From NCBI GenBank assembly GCA_964058805.1, contig CAXKVV010000795.1, positions 1 through 29,397 on the forward strand: a stretch of 29,397 nucleotides of DNA. Reading direction: 5' to 3'. The notes under the pieces are model-generated. The model ran no database searches and was not told where the DNA came from. It saw only the letters and a program-made list of their open reading frames with translations. Source of the stretch: Schoenoplectus triqueter. Taxonomy: Eukaryota > Streptophyta > Magnoliopsida > Poales > Cyperaceae. Shown here piece after piece: positions 1 through 9,481 of this stretch; within the stretch, counting starts at the first letter, position 1; every line of letters begins with the position of its first letter. The translations under genes and the position numbers were made by a program.

Positions 1-70
1 TGTATCCGTAATTATCCGAATATGAATTCAGATACGGTCGGATAATATCCGATCTGTTTGCACCCCTAGC
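1..70. repeat. Truncated end of a GC-biased dispersed repeat
   Basis: The window opens inside a repeat rich in TATCCG/CGGATA motifs that ends near GCACCCCTAG. The CACCCCT end resembles the right end of the inverted-repeat element at 1076-1480 (TGACACCCCT). It is probably the right edge of a small non-autonomous DNA transposon whose left part lies outside the window. No target duplication can be tested. Confidence 0.25.
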
Positions 71-79
71 TGTACTTTT

Positions 80-514
80 GTTTGGATGGTGTAAAATAAC
101 ATTGTTCTCATAATAGCAATACTATTTTCGGGTTACCAACCATCCAAATTTCAAACACAAAAACAAAATAAAAAATAGCAGTAGAACAATGTTAATCCGC
201 TAACCCATAAAAAATATTGGGTTAACGGATTAGTGCTCCATGAGGGCAATGAAAATAATAATTTTTTTTTCTTTTATATTAGTATGGAATAATATTAAAT
301 AAATAATATTATTAAATAAAATACTAAAAAAAATAATTAATTATTTTAACTATTCTCTCTATTGTTCTTAAGTTACTATCCAAATAATATTTAATCCGAA
401 ATAATAAAAATTAATACTCTTCTTATATTTTCTAAAATATCAGTAACCTCAAACTATTTCCAATTACTTATCCGAAAAATGATATTCTTACACTAATTTT
501 TTTACCATCCGAAC
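80..514. repeat. Possible MITE-like inverted-repeat element
   Basis: GTTTGGATGGT at 80-90 and ACCATCCGAAC at 504-514 are inverted copies matching at 10 of 11 bases. A second inverted copy of the left motif lies at about 139-148 (ACCATCCAAA), so the true right end is uncertain. The interior is AT-rich and non-coding. No target duplication was recognised, so the boundaries are tentative. Confidence 0.3.
192..233. repeat. Short hairpin-forming inverted repeat
   Basis: Arms 192-207 and 218-233 are reverse complements at 14 of 16 positions around a 10-nt AT loop. The arms carry AATCCG and AACCCA blocks. It lies inside the possible MITE at 80-514 and has no visible terminator or RNA-gene context. 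Confidence 0.5.
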
Positions 515-520
515 ACACTA

Positions 521-749
521 GATATTGTTTCATACAATGGCATGAAAGAGAAGAGTAAGATAATTGATTTCTTAATTCAGCAGAAGTCTTATTTGATGTC
601 TTGATGATATCTGTCTCGTCATCAATCCCAACATCAATGCATCTGAGAGTATCCCAAAGAAATCTTCTCTTGAAATTTGCGAGTGGGTTTTGAAAACGAC
701 TTGCATTATAACTGCCTCAGACTTCTCACGTACTTTCACATTAGGTCTA
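521..749. other. Non-coding AT-rich stretch, nothing recognised
   Basis: There is no open frame of note, no repeat pair and no RNA gene. The stretch lies between the possible MITE and the 47-bp tandem repeat. Confidence 0.5.
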
Positions 750-880
750 TACTTTAATTAATTAATACGTCTATTTTGAAAACAAGTATTAAGAAGTACT
801 TTAATTAATTAATACGTCTATTTTGAAAACAAGTATTAAGAAGTACTTTAATTAATTAATACGTCTATTTTGAAAAATAT
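750..880. repeat. 47-bp tandem repeat, about 2.8 copies
   Basis: Copies begin at 750, 797 and 844 with TACTTTAATTAATTAATACG. The first two are identical over the full 47 bp, and the third diverges after TTTTGAAAA into an AT run. The identity of the first two copies suggests recent local duplication by slippage or unequal exchange. Confidence 0.9.
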
Positions 881-1075
881 ATATACATTACAACCAATGA
901 GAAAATTAATTAAATATTTTGTTTTCATGTATTTATATTAAATTTTACGTTAAAAAGTAAATGTGATAGCTATGTTAGAAGAACAAATCTATAATTTTTT
1001 TTCTACTTCTAAGATTAGTTTCATTTTTTTTAAAGTTCATTGTCAAAATTATCAAAATAACCCATCATCAAAGGT
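881..1075. other. AT-rich flank of the 1076-1480 element
   Basis: Non-coding. The part from about 1005 to 1075 resembles 3295-3365, including ATTATCAAAATAA, so it belongs to a locally duplicated or dispersed sequence. The 69-aa frame starting at 963 runs through the repeat boundary and is not a gene. Confidence 0.4.
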
Positions 1076-1480
1076 AGGGGTGTCAGTGGGTCGGGTCGGA
1101 TCGGGTTCAGGTCGGGTCATATTATTTTATTATTTTTTATTTTTTTACCCATTCCGAACCCGACCCGATTAAATTTGGGTAAAAAAATCTTAGCTCATAC
1201 ATGACCCGACCAGACCTGTGTAAATTAATTAATTAATTATTAATTTTTTTTATATAATTTTAAATAATTAAATATTAATTAATTTATAATTACTCTTAAT
1301 GAGTATATATTTAAGCTTTAATTAGTACTAAATCACAAAATTATTTAAAAAATCATAAATAATCGGGTCGGATTGACCTGAACCCAACCCAATTCGGATC
1401 AAAAATATTAAACCCATATCCGATCAATTTATCTTCGGGTCGGGTTAACCCGTCAGGTCTGGTCGATAATTGACACCCCT
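1076..1480. mobile_element. Small non-autonomous inverted-repeat DNA element
   Basis: The ends are perfect 10-bp inverted repeats, AGGGGTGTCA at 1076-1085 and TGACACCCCT at 1471-1480. Inside, both ends carry GGGTCGG/CCGACCC-type blocks and the middle is AT-rich, so the unit has hairpin potential. It encodes nothing. The flanks line up with 3300-3400, which lacks the element, so that sequence acts as a paralogous near-empty site. A clean target duplication is not visible. The superfamily is uncertain; a hAT-like origin is only a guess from the end sequence. Confidence 0.55.
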
Positions 1481-2309
1481 GGATTCCTCCCCATTAAATT
1501 ATCACAATTCAAATTTATGACATGGCTATTTAAATTCTATAAGATATAAAGATATTTGGATAAATTGATAATGTAATAAATTAAAATTTGTTTTTGTGGC
1601 GGTGTTAATATGAATATCGTTAAATAGATGGTTGTCAATATATTCATTTCCTTCTAACGTAGATATCATATTCACTTTTTAACACAAAATTGAATTTAAA
1701 TACGTGAAAACAAAATATTCAATTATTTTTCTCATTGGTTGCGATATATATTTTTCGAAACAGGTATTAATTAATCTAATATTTAAAACATACCTAAACA
1801 CATATAATTTTCTTGTTTCTGTTCATTAATTGTCACAAAATTAATTAAATTCACTATAACAAGCAATTAAAGTATTTCTTAATACTTGTTGGAACAAGCT
1901 TAATTATAACATGTAATCATTATTTAATTATAACACATTAATAAAACACTTTTTTTCTTTTAACATATATACGTGGCATGTCTCTTATATTACTGATATA
2001 GAAAAGCATCTGCACGTATGTCGATGACGAACAATATTGACACATTAATATATGCTAAGTAAGAGAATCTCTAAGAGCAAACCATAATTATATTCATATT
2101 TAAAAAATGATGTTAAGTATTCTTTGAACTGGTGGTTCCACATTTTTTTTTCTGGATAAACCAATCTTGCTCATATAAACCCTTCTAAATAACAGAGGAT
2201 TGGAGCTTTCTTTTAAACTTCTCCAAGTATAAAAAATATTTTATTTTAATTATATAATTATTTTGTCATTTTATTTAAAGTTATATGAATTTTTAAAATT
2301 ATATTTGTT
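1481..2309. other. Non-coding AT-rich stretch, nothing recognised
   Basis: This is long AT-rich DNA with frequent stops in all frames. I see no TIR pair, LTR or RNA gene. The first ~30 bases match the right part of the paralogous site at about 3366-3400. Confidence 0.45.
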
Positions 2310-2665
2310 TCTTATTATTTTTGGAATTATAAAAATTTTAAAAAATCAAGATTATTGAAGAATGTCTGTGGTCAAATAGTTTGGGTTATTGGAACACATT
2401 TTTTAATTTCTTTTTTGAAATTATTTGAGTTATTTTGAACTTTTATAAAATTAAAAAATAATCTTTTGGTCCATGTGAATCGATCTATTCTGGTCCGTCC
2501 CATCGATCCGTAATCTTAAAATGAGTCGCGACCGCATCTCCTCAAACAATACCCATCCTAATCCGTCAACCCGTCCAACCCATGACTCATCCAACCCATT
2601 AAACCATCCGAATTTGAGTCGGACCATCCGACCCGCCCATACCCCATGTAGCCAACTCTCACCCC
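2310..2665. repeat. Dispersed repeat related to the outer insertion site
   Basis: The AT-rich half (about 2310-2475) has the same order of motifs as 12845-12930 joined to 28605-28690: TTGGAATTATAAAAA, then a GGTTATT-like section, then ATTATTTGAGTTATTTTGAA. A GC-richer half with CCATCC/CCCGACC-type motifs follows up to CTCACCCCTT near 2665. It is the uninterrupted relative of the repeat that the outer retrotransposon split. It does not code, and the class is unknown. Confidence 0.45.
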
Positions 2666-3115
2666 TTCAAAATTTAATTCTTTGATCAATCAATTTGTTG
2701 AATGTCTAAGACAAACTTTAGCTTTATTTACCGACTCATGTGAAACGATTATTAATAAAGAAACGTGGAGGGTACTGACCGGAAAATTAAAGAATTGTTT
2801 TTGGAGAACCCATAGGACATATGACAGTGATGACTATATGCCATCAATGTAAATTTAGAAGCAATATCAACACAATACAAGAAATAATAGTATTAATATT
2901 ATTAAATAAATGAAAATAAATTATATTAGAAACATTACATAGAGATTTTAAAAATAACAATTATTTTCTAACAATTATTTTCCAATATAATTAACCAGAT
3001 TTTGGGGATGATTTGTGTTAATTCGGGACAAAATGGATTATTTGTGGTGAATTGGCTGGAATTTGAGATTAATTTCTGTGTTTTCTTTGTCTTATTATAG
3101 AACAATGATATTTTA
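2666..3115. other. Non-coding AT-rich stretch, nothing recognised
   Basis: No open frame, repeat pair or RNA gene was identified. GC content rises slightly at about 2750-2830 without a coding pattern. Confidence 0.4.
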
Positions 3116-3241
3116 AAATTTATGCAATTTAATCATTGTTTGACAGTCCATTAAATATCATCAAATTTATATAATTTATAATAATTATAATTTTATAATC
3201 ATTGATGGACCGTCAAATGATATTTAAATTGTATGAAATTG
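3116..3241. repeat. Foldback (hairpin) element, MITE-like
   Basis: Arms of about 45-50 nt (roughly 3118-3168 and 3193-3241) are imperfect reverse complements sharing GCAATTTAA/TTAAATTG and TTTGACAGTCCAT/ATGGACCGTCAAA. The centre is an AT-only palindromic stretch. A related GGACTGTCAAAT string recurs near 4112. It could be a MITE remnant or hairpin precursor; the mismatches argue against a recent insertion. Confidence 0.5.
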
Positions 3242-3573
3242 AAAACACTATTAATTTATAAATAAAAAAATATATATTTGTAAATTTGTATCTATTTTTT
3301 TAAGATTTTTTAAATTTATTTAGAGTAATATTGTCAAGATTATCAAAATAATCCATTGTCAATTGATCCATCCCCATTATAATTTGTGATTTAAAGAGTT
3401 TTATATCCTGTCCCAACTTACCGCCAATTACAAACGATAAAAAGAAAAAAAATAATAGAGTTGGTTGAAGTTGTTTTAATTAGTAAGTCCCTTATTTAAG
3501 TTAATATCGGACCAATGATAAAGTTCCTTAATTTTTTTTTAATCTTTCTGATTTTCAAAAGGCACAGCGAATG
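3242..3573. other. AT-rich stretch with a paralogous near-empty site
   Basis: Bases 3295-3400 resemble the sequences flanking the 1076-1480 element on both sides but lack that element. The remainder is AT-rich non-coding DNA. Confidence 0.4.
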
Positions 3574-3580
3574 TTAATTA

Positions 3581-3721
3581 ATGGAGATAAAACTGGGAGG
3601 AATGAAGCACAGGTGGAGAAGAGCAAAATCAAACCATCGAGCTCTCTTCAATGAATTGTACTGGCGAACAGAGAAGAGTGGCAAAAAGAGGAAAAGGATG
3701 GCTGCAAGGAAGCGGAAGTAA
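3581..3721 (+). CDS. Very basic 46-aa small ORF, doubtful
   Basis: An ATG at 3581 opens a 46-residue frame ending TAA at 3721. The product is rich in Lys and Arg, with clusters GMKHRWRRAK near the start and KSGKKRKRMAARKRK at the C-terminus, which resemble a nuclear-localisation or nucleic-acid-binding tail. I recognise no family. The surrounding 220 bp is less AT-rich than its neighbours. An overlapping - strand frame (3574-3789, 71 aa, hydrophobic) covers the same bases, so at most one is real. It may be the remnant of a host exon. No promoter was identified. Confidence 0.15.
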   Translation: MEIKLGGMKHRWRRAKSNHRALFNELYWRTEKSGKKRKRMAARKRK

Positions 3722-3789
3722 CTCGGGAATTGTACCAGCAAAAAGGCATAGCAGTACCGGTCGATTAATATATAGATAGAGATAGCCAC

Positions 3790-4329
3790 CTGTAAGGGGA
3801 AAGTGGGTCTTTTGTCATTCTTAAAGATGGATATCAGAAAGTGGGTTCAAGTTTTGGTCGGGAAAAGAAAGAAAGAAAGGAGTTCTCATATAATGCTATT
3901 GAAATATTAAAAACTTCACCTCCAAATCTTATCTATGAGGAAGCTGCATACCCGCATTGCAACGGATATTTTTATTTAGATACATAAAAAAATAATAAAT
4001 TATTTTAACAAATGAATATAATTATATTAGAAAAAGTAAAAATTATTGGAATTAATTATTATTAATTATAATATGTATGGGCTTATATGTAATAAATATA
4101 TATTATATAATGGACTGTCAAATTATACCCGTTATGAAGTGATCAAATTTTGTATTATTAATCAGGGTTAATATGTGTCATGAGAAGTAAGTCTTTTAAT
4201 GTGTAGAATGTGTATTAATAACTTTATGATTTAGTGATGGTCTAAATTATATAAAGTTTGATAATAATACAATTATACTATTGGTTCCTGAATAACACAA
4301 CTATAGATAGTTTTCTAATTAAGCAGTGA
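3790..4329. other. Non-coding AT-rich stretch, nothing recognised
   Basis: A short purine-rich GAAAGAAAGAAAGGAG run lies near 3866. The rest is AT-rich with stops in all frames and no clear repeat boundaries. Confidence 0.4.
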
Positions 4330-4609
4330 ACCCGTTAAGAGAAATTTGGATCTGATATGGACCCACTAAAAAATAACCGTTCTCAATTATGGGCGTCCAT
4401 TATATGCAGGTAGATTGTTGGTTTTCGAAATAATTCTCTCATTCTCCATTTTTCTGGTACCCTTTCGTTTTCCAATAGAAATCCATCTCTCAAGACAGAG
4501 TTTCAGAATAGACGAAAACTATCTGCGCCGATCATCTCAATCGCTCCATCGGATTAGAGGAAGATCACTAGAACTCTTAAAGGAGTCTGATGATCAACGA
4601 GATTGTGTC
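4330..4609 (+). other. GC-richer island, possible host UTR or exon
   Basis: This 280-bp stretch is clearly less AT-rich than its surroundings and is pyrimidine-rich from about 4433 (CTCTCATTCTCC), as plant 5' leaders often are. A frame without an ATG start runs from 4415 into the LTR that follows. The sequence is cut at 4609 by the 4.9-kb LTR and would resume at 9482 with TCTCTGGAAGATCGACGATATGG. I recognise no protein; a split leader or exon of a host gene is only an inference. Confidence 0.2.
4605..4609. repeat. Target-site duplication GTGTC (left)
   Basis: GTGTC directly precedes the TG start of the 4610-9476 unit and is repeated exactly at 9477-9481 after its CA end. Five bases is the usual duplication length for LTR retrotransposons. 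Confidence 0.85.
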
Positions 4610-5007
4610 TGTCACACCCCAAAAATAATAAAGTGGATTAGGGTTGATTAATCCCACCACGTACGCACGACGAGACATGCGTACGAAAGGCTAAATGAAT
4701 AAAATAAGATAAATATCCAAATAAACAAAATAATAATAATAATACAAAACAATAACAGTCCAGAATATACAATAGAATACAACGCCAAACACCGACGGGG
4801 CTAACTCTTTCGGAATGGGTAGCAAAATCTCTCAAATAAAATCCAAAGAAAGAAACAAAAACCCGATGCCCGATAAGTCCTAATTATCTACCCGCCTCAC
4901 TATGCTGATGCGGCGAAACACCTCGATATCACGCAGGACTGCACCTAGCACTCTCATCAAAACTCGATCCCGCACTTGTAAACCTGGATCCCACAACCAC
5001 CGTGAAA

Positions 5008-5036
5008 ACGTGAGTAATTTTTAAAATTACTCAGTA
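5008..5036. repeat. Perfect palindrome inside the solo LTR
   Basis: GAGTAATTTT and AAAATTACTC are perfect reverse complements separated by one T, immediately after AACGT. The transcript would form a tight hairpin. Its function is unknown. Confidence 0.7.
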
Positions 5037-5308
5037 CGAATTTAGATCCAGCCTTAAGATTTAATATTCTTTCCTAGACTGGACCCAAATACCGATACCA
5101 AAATTTAAATGCAATGAAATAATTTAATATATATTAATGTAATATTATTTTATGCATATTTGAGAAAACACCTACATGCATGACATGAAATGGCAAATAA
5201 ATTCAAAATAGAGAATCTGTGAAAATAATAATATAATATAAAATATAAGGTACGAAAATCAAACACCCGAATTAAATACTCAGATTGTAAATTTGCCAGA
5301 TCTATCTC

Positions 5309-5392
5309 AAGCGAACGCCACCAGCGTCCCAACTTATGAACTTGGGCCTTGCCTAAGCGGGCGCCACCAGCGACCCAACTTATGAATTTAGG
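5309..5392. repeat. 46-bp direct repeat inside the solo LTR, 2 copies
   Basis: AAGCGAACGCCACCAGCG at 5309 and AAGCGGGCGCCACCAGCG at 5355 each continue into CCCAACTTATGAA. The period is 46 bp with a few substitutions. Confidence 0.85.
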
Positions 5393-5604
5393 ACTTTATG
5401 TTTATGCGGCGTCAATACCGTATAAATGACAATTCGGGCTCCCGAGGCGATAACGCCCTAGGAGAGTGAGCGTGCATAGGCACGTACTCTGGTCTGCTAA
5501 ATCTGGTAATTTACCTTACAAAATAAAAGCAAGCGGATAAATATGTCTTTAGTTGCCATATCGCCAAAAGGAGATAACTACCCATGAATTAACAAATCAA
5601 AATA

Positions 5605-5757
5605 AAATGGGAGCCTACACTGTACCAACCAAGGGTCAGATGACTGCATCCCATAAAAGTATCAAAATGAGATATAAGCAAATGGGAGCCTACACTGTAC
5701 CCACTAAGGTCAGCGGACCGCATCCCGATTTTCTCTGTACCAACTAAGGGTCAAAGG
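5605..5757. repeat. 75-bp direct repeat inside the solo LTR
   Basis: AAATGGGAGCCTACACTGTA occurs at 5605 and 5680, each followed by CC, then a diverged ACTAAGG/ACCAAGGGTCAG block and a GCATCCC block. A third partial unit (CTGTACCAACTAAGGGTC) starts near 5734. The 64-aa frame through here is only the repeat read as protein. Confidence 0.85.
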
Positions 5758-6285
5758 AGAAAGCCCTTCGGACAATACTAGGATCCTAAATAAGCCGGAT
5801 AAATATAATAATATAATATCACGACGTAGATTTCAGTCTCGAATATGGCTGAAGTACATGGTATCCTAATCGCTCAAATTTAGATTAAAAATGTAATCAT
5901 ATCAAGAATAATATAAATATAATATTGATCAAAATAAAATACTCTGACACAGTCAAACCCGCTAAATGACGGGATCGGTGAGTCCCACGGGCCTATGGGT
6001 CACCGTACGTAACCACAACGATCTGGTTATGCAAGGCAATTCAGACTAAGAATTAGCCGGTCCGCCTCTCAGCACTCTCATGCAGTTTATGCATGATTAA
6101 TGACCTTACTTAATTAATAATTAATTATTATAATAATAATTTCCTAATAAATATAATCTACAACTTGAATCCTTTAATCCTATCTAATCCTATCTCGGGA
6201 CTATTTCTCGAATCCTACTTTTATCCCGTCTACATGCAATATGACATGATATGACATGCGAATGCGTGTATGTCTCGAATATTCT

Positions 6286-6349
6286 GGTCAATTTACCAGA
6301 TGCATATGACAGGTTAATTTACCAGATGCATATGACAGGTCAATTCGAG
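6286..6349. repeat. 26-bp tandem repeat inside the solo LTR
   Basis: GGTCAATTTACCAGATGCAT at 6286 recurs at 6312 with one change (C to T), followed by a partial third copy, GGTCAATTCGAG, at 6338. Confidence 0.9.
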
Positions 6350-6818
6350 TCTCTAAACATTGTTTGGTCAGAAAATACTGCAGTTTAGATTTATTTTCAA
6401 AATAGTTTTATTTTCGGTTTGAGTTCCTAATTCTGAAGAAAGAAAATCAAATCCCAGAAACCGTACCTGAGAATAATTTGATCAGGTTGGTAGCGTCAAA
6501 TTTCTAAGTCTCCGGTGACGCTAACAGTCTCGTCAGCCATCTCATCATGAGTGTACTCGTCGGTCAGCTCGTCAAGATAAGATTCGAGAACCTATGAAGT
6601 CAAAATAAATTAAATTGGCGAGTATCCTATTCACGTTTGGTCTGGTTAGGTCAGGGTATACCAAACTCTGAATCATGATTATTATTTAGTGTTCGTGTTT
6701 TGAGATTTTATTCATTTTGATTAATGTAACTAACTTAATTTATTTAGATTAATTAAGTTAGCCTAATGATATCACTTAATTAATTTAATTATAATTAGGA
6801 TAATTAATTATTTAGAAA

Positions 6819-7095
6819 TAGAGAAATTTATTAATATATAATATTATATAATTAATATTGTTTCTTATTAAAAATAGAGAAATTAATTAATATATAATAT
6901 TATATAATTAGTATTGTTTCTTATTAAAAATAGAGAAATTAATTAATATATATATATATTTATATATTTATGCGTATTATTCCATTATTAAATAGAGAAA
7001 TTGATTAATAGGTATTTATATATTAATTAATGTTATTCAATTATTAAAATAGAGAAATTGATTAATATATATTTTATATTATAAATTATTCTTAT
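6819..7095. repeat. AT-rich tandem repeat, about 56-62 bp, 5 copies
   Basis: Units start with TAGAGAAATT at 6819, 6875, 6931, 6993 and 7050. The first two are nearly identical and the later ones diverge and vary in length. The unit is almost pure AT and looks like a minisatellite grown inside the LTR. Confidence 0.85.
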
Positions 7096-7767
7096 CCTTT
7101 AGTTATTATTTTATAACCCCTAAGTATTTATATCATATTCTTTAATTATATCTCATTTTATATTTTAATATTATTTTTATTAATTAGAAAATATATTATA
7201 TAAAACTAGAATTAAAAATAAAAATCGAATTAAAAGAAAATAAATTCAATTAAACTTAAATTTAATTAATGTTTTTATTTATTTAAACGTGTTGGTGTTT
7301 TAATGAACTGGATCATACGCTGACTATCGAGCCAATTGTGCCTGTGCACTGGCAACCCGAAACGGGGGCAGTCGGGGAATATAATCATTTTCCGGTTCTT
7401 TCAGTTTACGTATTAGTCCATGAATACCGCCAAACCTTTCGGGGCGGCTTCCAATTAATTAGTCAAATTTTTAATTTAATCACTTTTAATTTTCTTGGGA
7501 CTTTTAATCATTGGGCCTTTATTATTTTAATACTAATCCAAATTAAATTTTAAATTAATTATCAATTCGATTATCGGCCAAATGAATTTTAATTTCGTAA
7601 ATCCTGATTATTTAAAGCGAATTAAAGTCCAATTGATGGCCCCATTTTGTTAGCCCAATAGTGTTTCATTTGCGTCCATTTCTAAATTGAAATTTCTAAT
7701 TTCAACTTAAGTTCTACAGAACTTAGCCCACATATAGCCATACATGTATTAATGCCCAATGCACGGT

Positions 7768-7781
7768 GATAGCATGCTATC
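7768..7781. repeat. 14-bp perfect palindrome
   Basis: GATAGCATGCTATC reads identically on both strands. It lies within the solo LTR next to no recognised site; it may be chance or a dimeric-factor site. Confidence 0.6.
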
Positions 7782-8289
7782 TCTACGGATCAAGTGAGAT
7801 TCTAATTCAACAGTTAACAGCAAATGATCAAGCGGTTAGGTACTTATCAGGGCAATAGGAGAAATCGGCCAACATAACCAACAAGCCATGGTCATAGAGC
7901 ATAAATAACCCAACAACAATAATATACCAGCATATCAGAACAAGAATAGATGATAGGGCCAGTATTTAACCAAAAAAAAATGATATCATACTCAGATCAC
8001 GGAGCCGTCACCCCAATATAAAAAAATCAGTCAATCAGAATCCATGCGTACCAAGACCAAAAACCACCCGAAGGTTCAGAGATAAGGGGGTACCAGTAGG
8101 GTAAACAAGCCACAAACCCAGAGTCAGCAACAAGTAGTAAATAACCCACATGTGAAATAGACAACACAAGGCCATTGCACAAGGCAACACCTCGCCTCAC
8201 TCATACCGATTGGTACCAGTGTACCAAGGTACAACAACAACCCAGTTATTAAAAAAAAGACAGCAAATAGGAAAAAATCACTCAAGCAA

Positions 8290-8775
8290 CGATCAAGCAT
8301 GCAAGCGCACGGGCTCAACCCGGCACACGACCCACATGACCAGGGGAGATAGGGAAAGACGTTACCTAGTACGACTCGAGGTAGAAAGAAGGTCGGGTTG
8401 GCGTTTCTACCCACCTCGACTTTTGTTTGTGGCAGCCAACATGGTAGTGGAGGGTGGCCTTTGCTCGTGACATTGTCACTGTCGGTGTCCCAACCCTAGG
8501 TGTTGGTTCGGCTTTGTTGTGCTTCTAGGTCCAAGGAGGGTTTGGGGTCTCCCGTTCGCGTGAGAGAGTGTAGATGGGAGAGCGGTGAGGGAGGTGATTG
8601 AGGCCGAGTTGGCGTGGGTTGTCGTCAGATAGAGAAAAAGAAGGGGAAACGGGAAAAAGATCTTGTCGCCTAGGGAAGAAAAGAAAAAAAGAGAGAATGG
8701 GAGGGTGTCACGGGAAAGAAAAAGAGAGAGAGAGAGAGAGGAAAATAAAGAAAAGAAAGAGAGAGAGAAAGAAAT
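8290..8775. other. GC-rich section and purine tract of the solo LTR
   Basis: Bases 8290-8640 are the most GC-rich part of the window, and 8630-8775 is an almost pure purine tract with a GA microsatellite centred near 8725-8740. On the opposite strand this would be a long CT-rich leader-like stretch, a common property of plant transcribed leaders, so a - strand promoter and leader of the parent element is possible but unproven. The open frames here (96 aa on -, 86 and 60 aa on +) follow base composition and match no family I know. Confidence 0.4.
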
Positions 8776-9476
8776 TTTGACTTTGAGATCGGTCGGATTT
8801 TTCGTTAACGAATTTGTGCGATCATTCGCGCGTCTGATTTATTCTCTCTTTTAATCATTTGAACGTAATTATTTTTCAGGACCGATTTGATTCTTATATT
8901 TTTATCGTATTAAATAATTTAATTTTAAGGTCATTTAAATTTTTTTTAATCATCTTTACCTCATCATGGATATTATTGTAAATTTCTTAAGTCAATCGTT
9001 GTAAATTTGAGCTTAACTCTTAATTATTAAGAATTTAGATTTCTATTCGACATTCATTAATTTTATTCATCGTAATTTAATTTCATCCGATATTCTCGCG
9101 TTGTTAACTTTGAAATCACTTATTTAAAGTTTCATAAATTTAGTTTGATATTTGGGTTTCATTCTTTAATTTAAACCCTTAAATCTATACTTTATAAATT
9201 CAACGTACCTTTGATTTATTGATTATCATCACCATTATTTTTATTGTTGTTAATTATTTCATCAAATTTTAACGTATTATTTTTTTATATATATCTTTCA
9301 ATTTAGATTTAACTTATTTATATTTTAATAAATATTGAATTAAATTTCAGAGATAAAATTTTAAATTAAGATTTCTTCTTTCCAAATTATAAAGTTTACT
9401 ATATATATTTTTCCACATAATTGGCTAAATTTTATATTTATAGATTTTATTATTTTAAAAGTTACGAGGTTTCACA

Positions 9477-9481
9477 GTGTC
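9477..9481. repeat. Target-site duplication GTGTC (right)
   Basis: This is an exact repeat of 4605-4609, directly after the terminal CA at 9475-9476. Confidence 0.85.

Larger units (their letters stand above)
4610..9476. mobile_element. Giant solo LTR, 4867 bp
   Basis: The unit begins TGTCACACCCC and ends GAGGTTTCACA, i.e. TG...CA with imperfect inverted termini (TGTCACACC against TGTGAAACC), and is bracketed by the perfect duplication GTGTC. I found no gag or pol domains, no second copy of the termini inside, no primer-binding site and no polypurine tract next to an internal LTR. It therefore fits a solo LTR left by recombination between two LTRs rather than a whole element. LTRs near 5 kb are known mainly from Ogre/Tat-type Ty3/gypsy elements, but that assignment rests on size alone. 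Several internal tandem repeats and a GC-rich section at about 8290-8640 are listed separately. Orientation is not established. Confidence 0.75.

Noticed and set aside
963..1172. 69-aa + frame
   Set aside because: It reads across the left boundary of the inverted-repeat element and is not a conserved unit.
8124..8414. 96-aa - strand Cys-rich hydrophobic frame, with an 86-aa + frame overlapping
   Set aside because: It sits inside the solo LTR in its GC-rich part, matches no family I know, and composition alone explains the open frames.
8598..8854. Arg/Lys/Glu-rich + frames
   Set aside because: They are translations of the GA-rich purine tract; low complexity.
4610..9476. Complete LTR retrotransposon instead of solo LTR
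   Set aside because: I found no second copy of the terminal sequences inside and no primer site, polypurine tract or pol motif, though a self-alignment was not possible.
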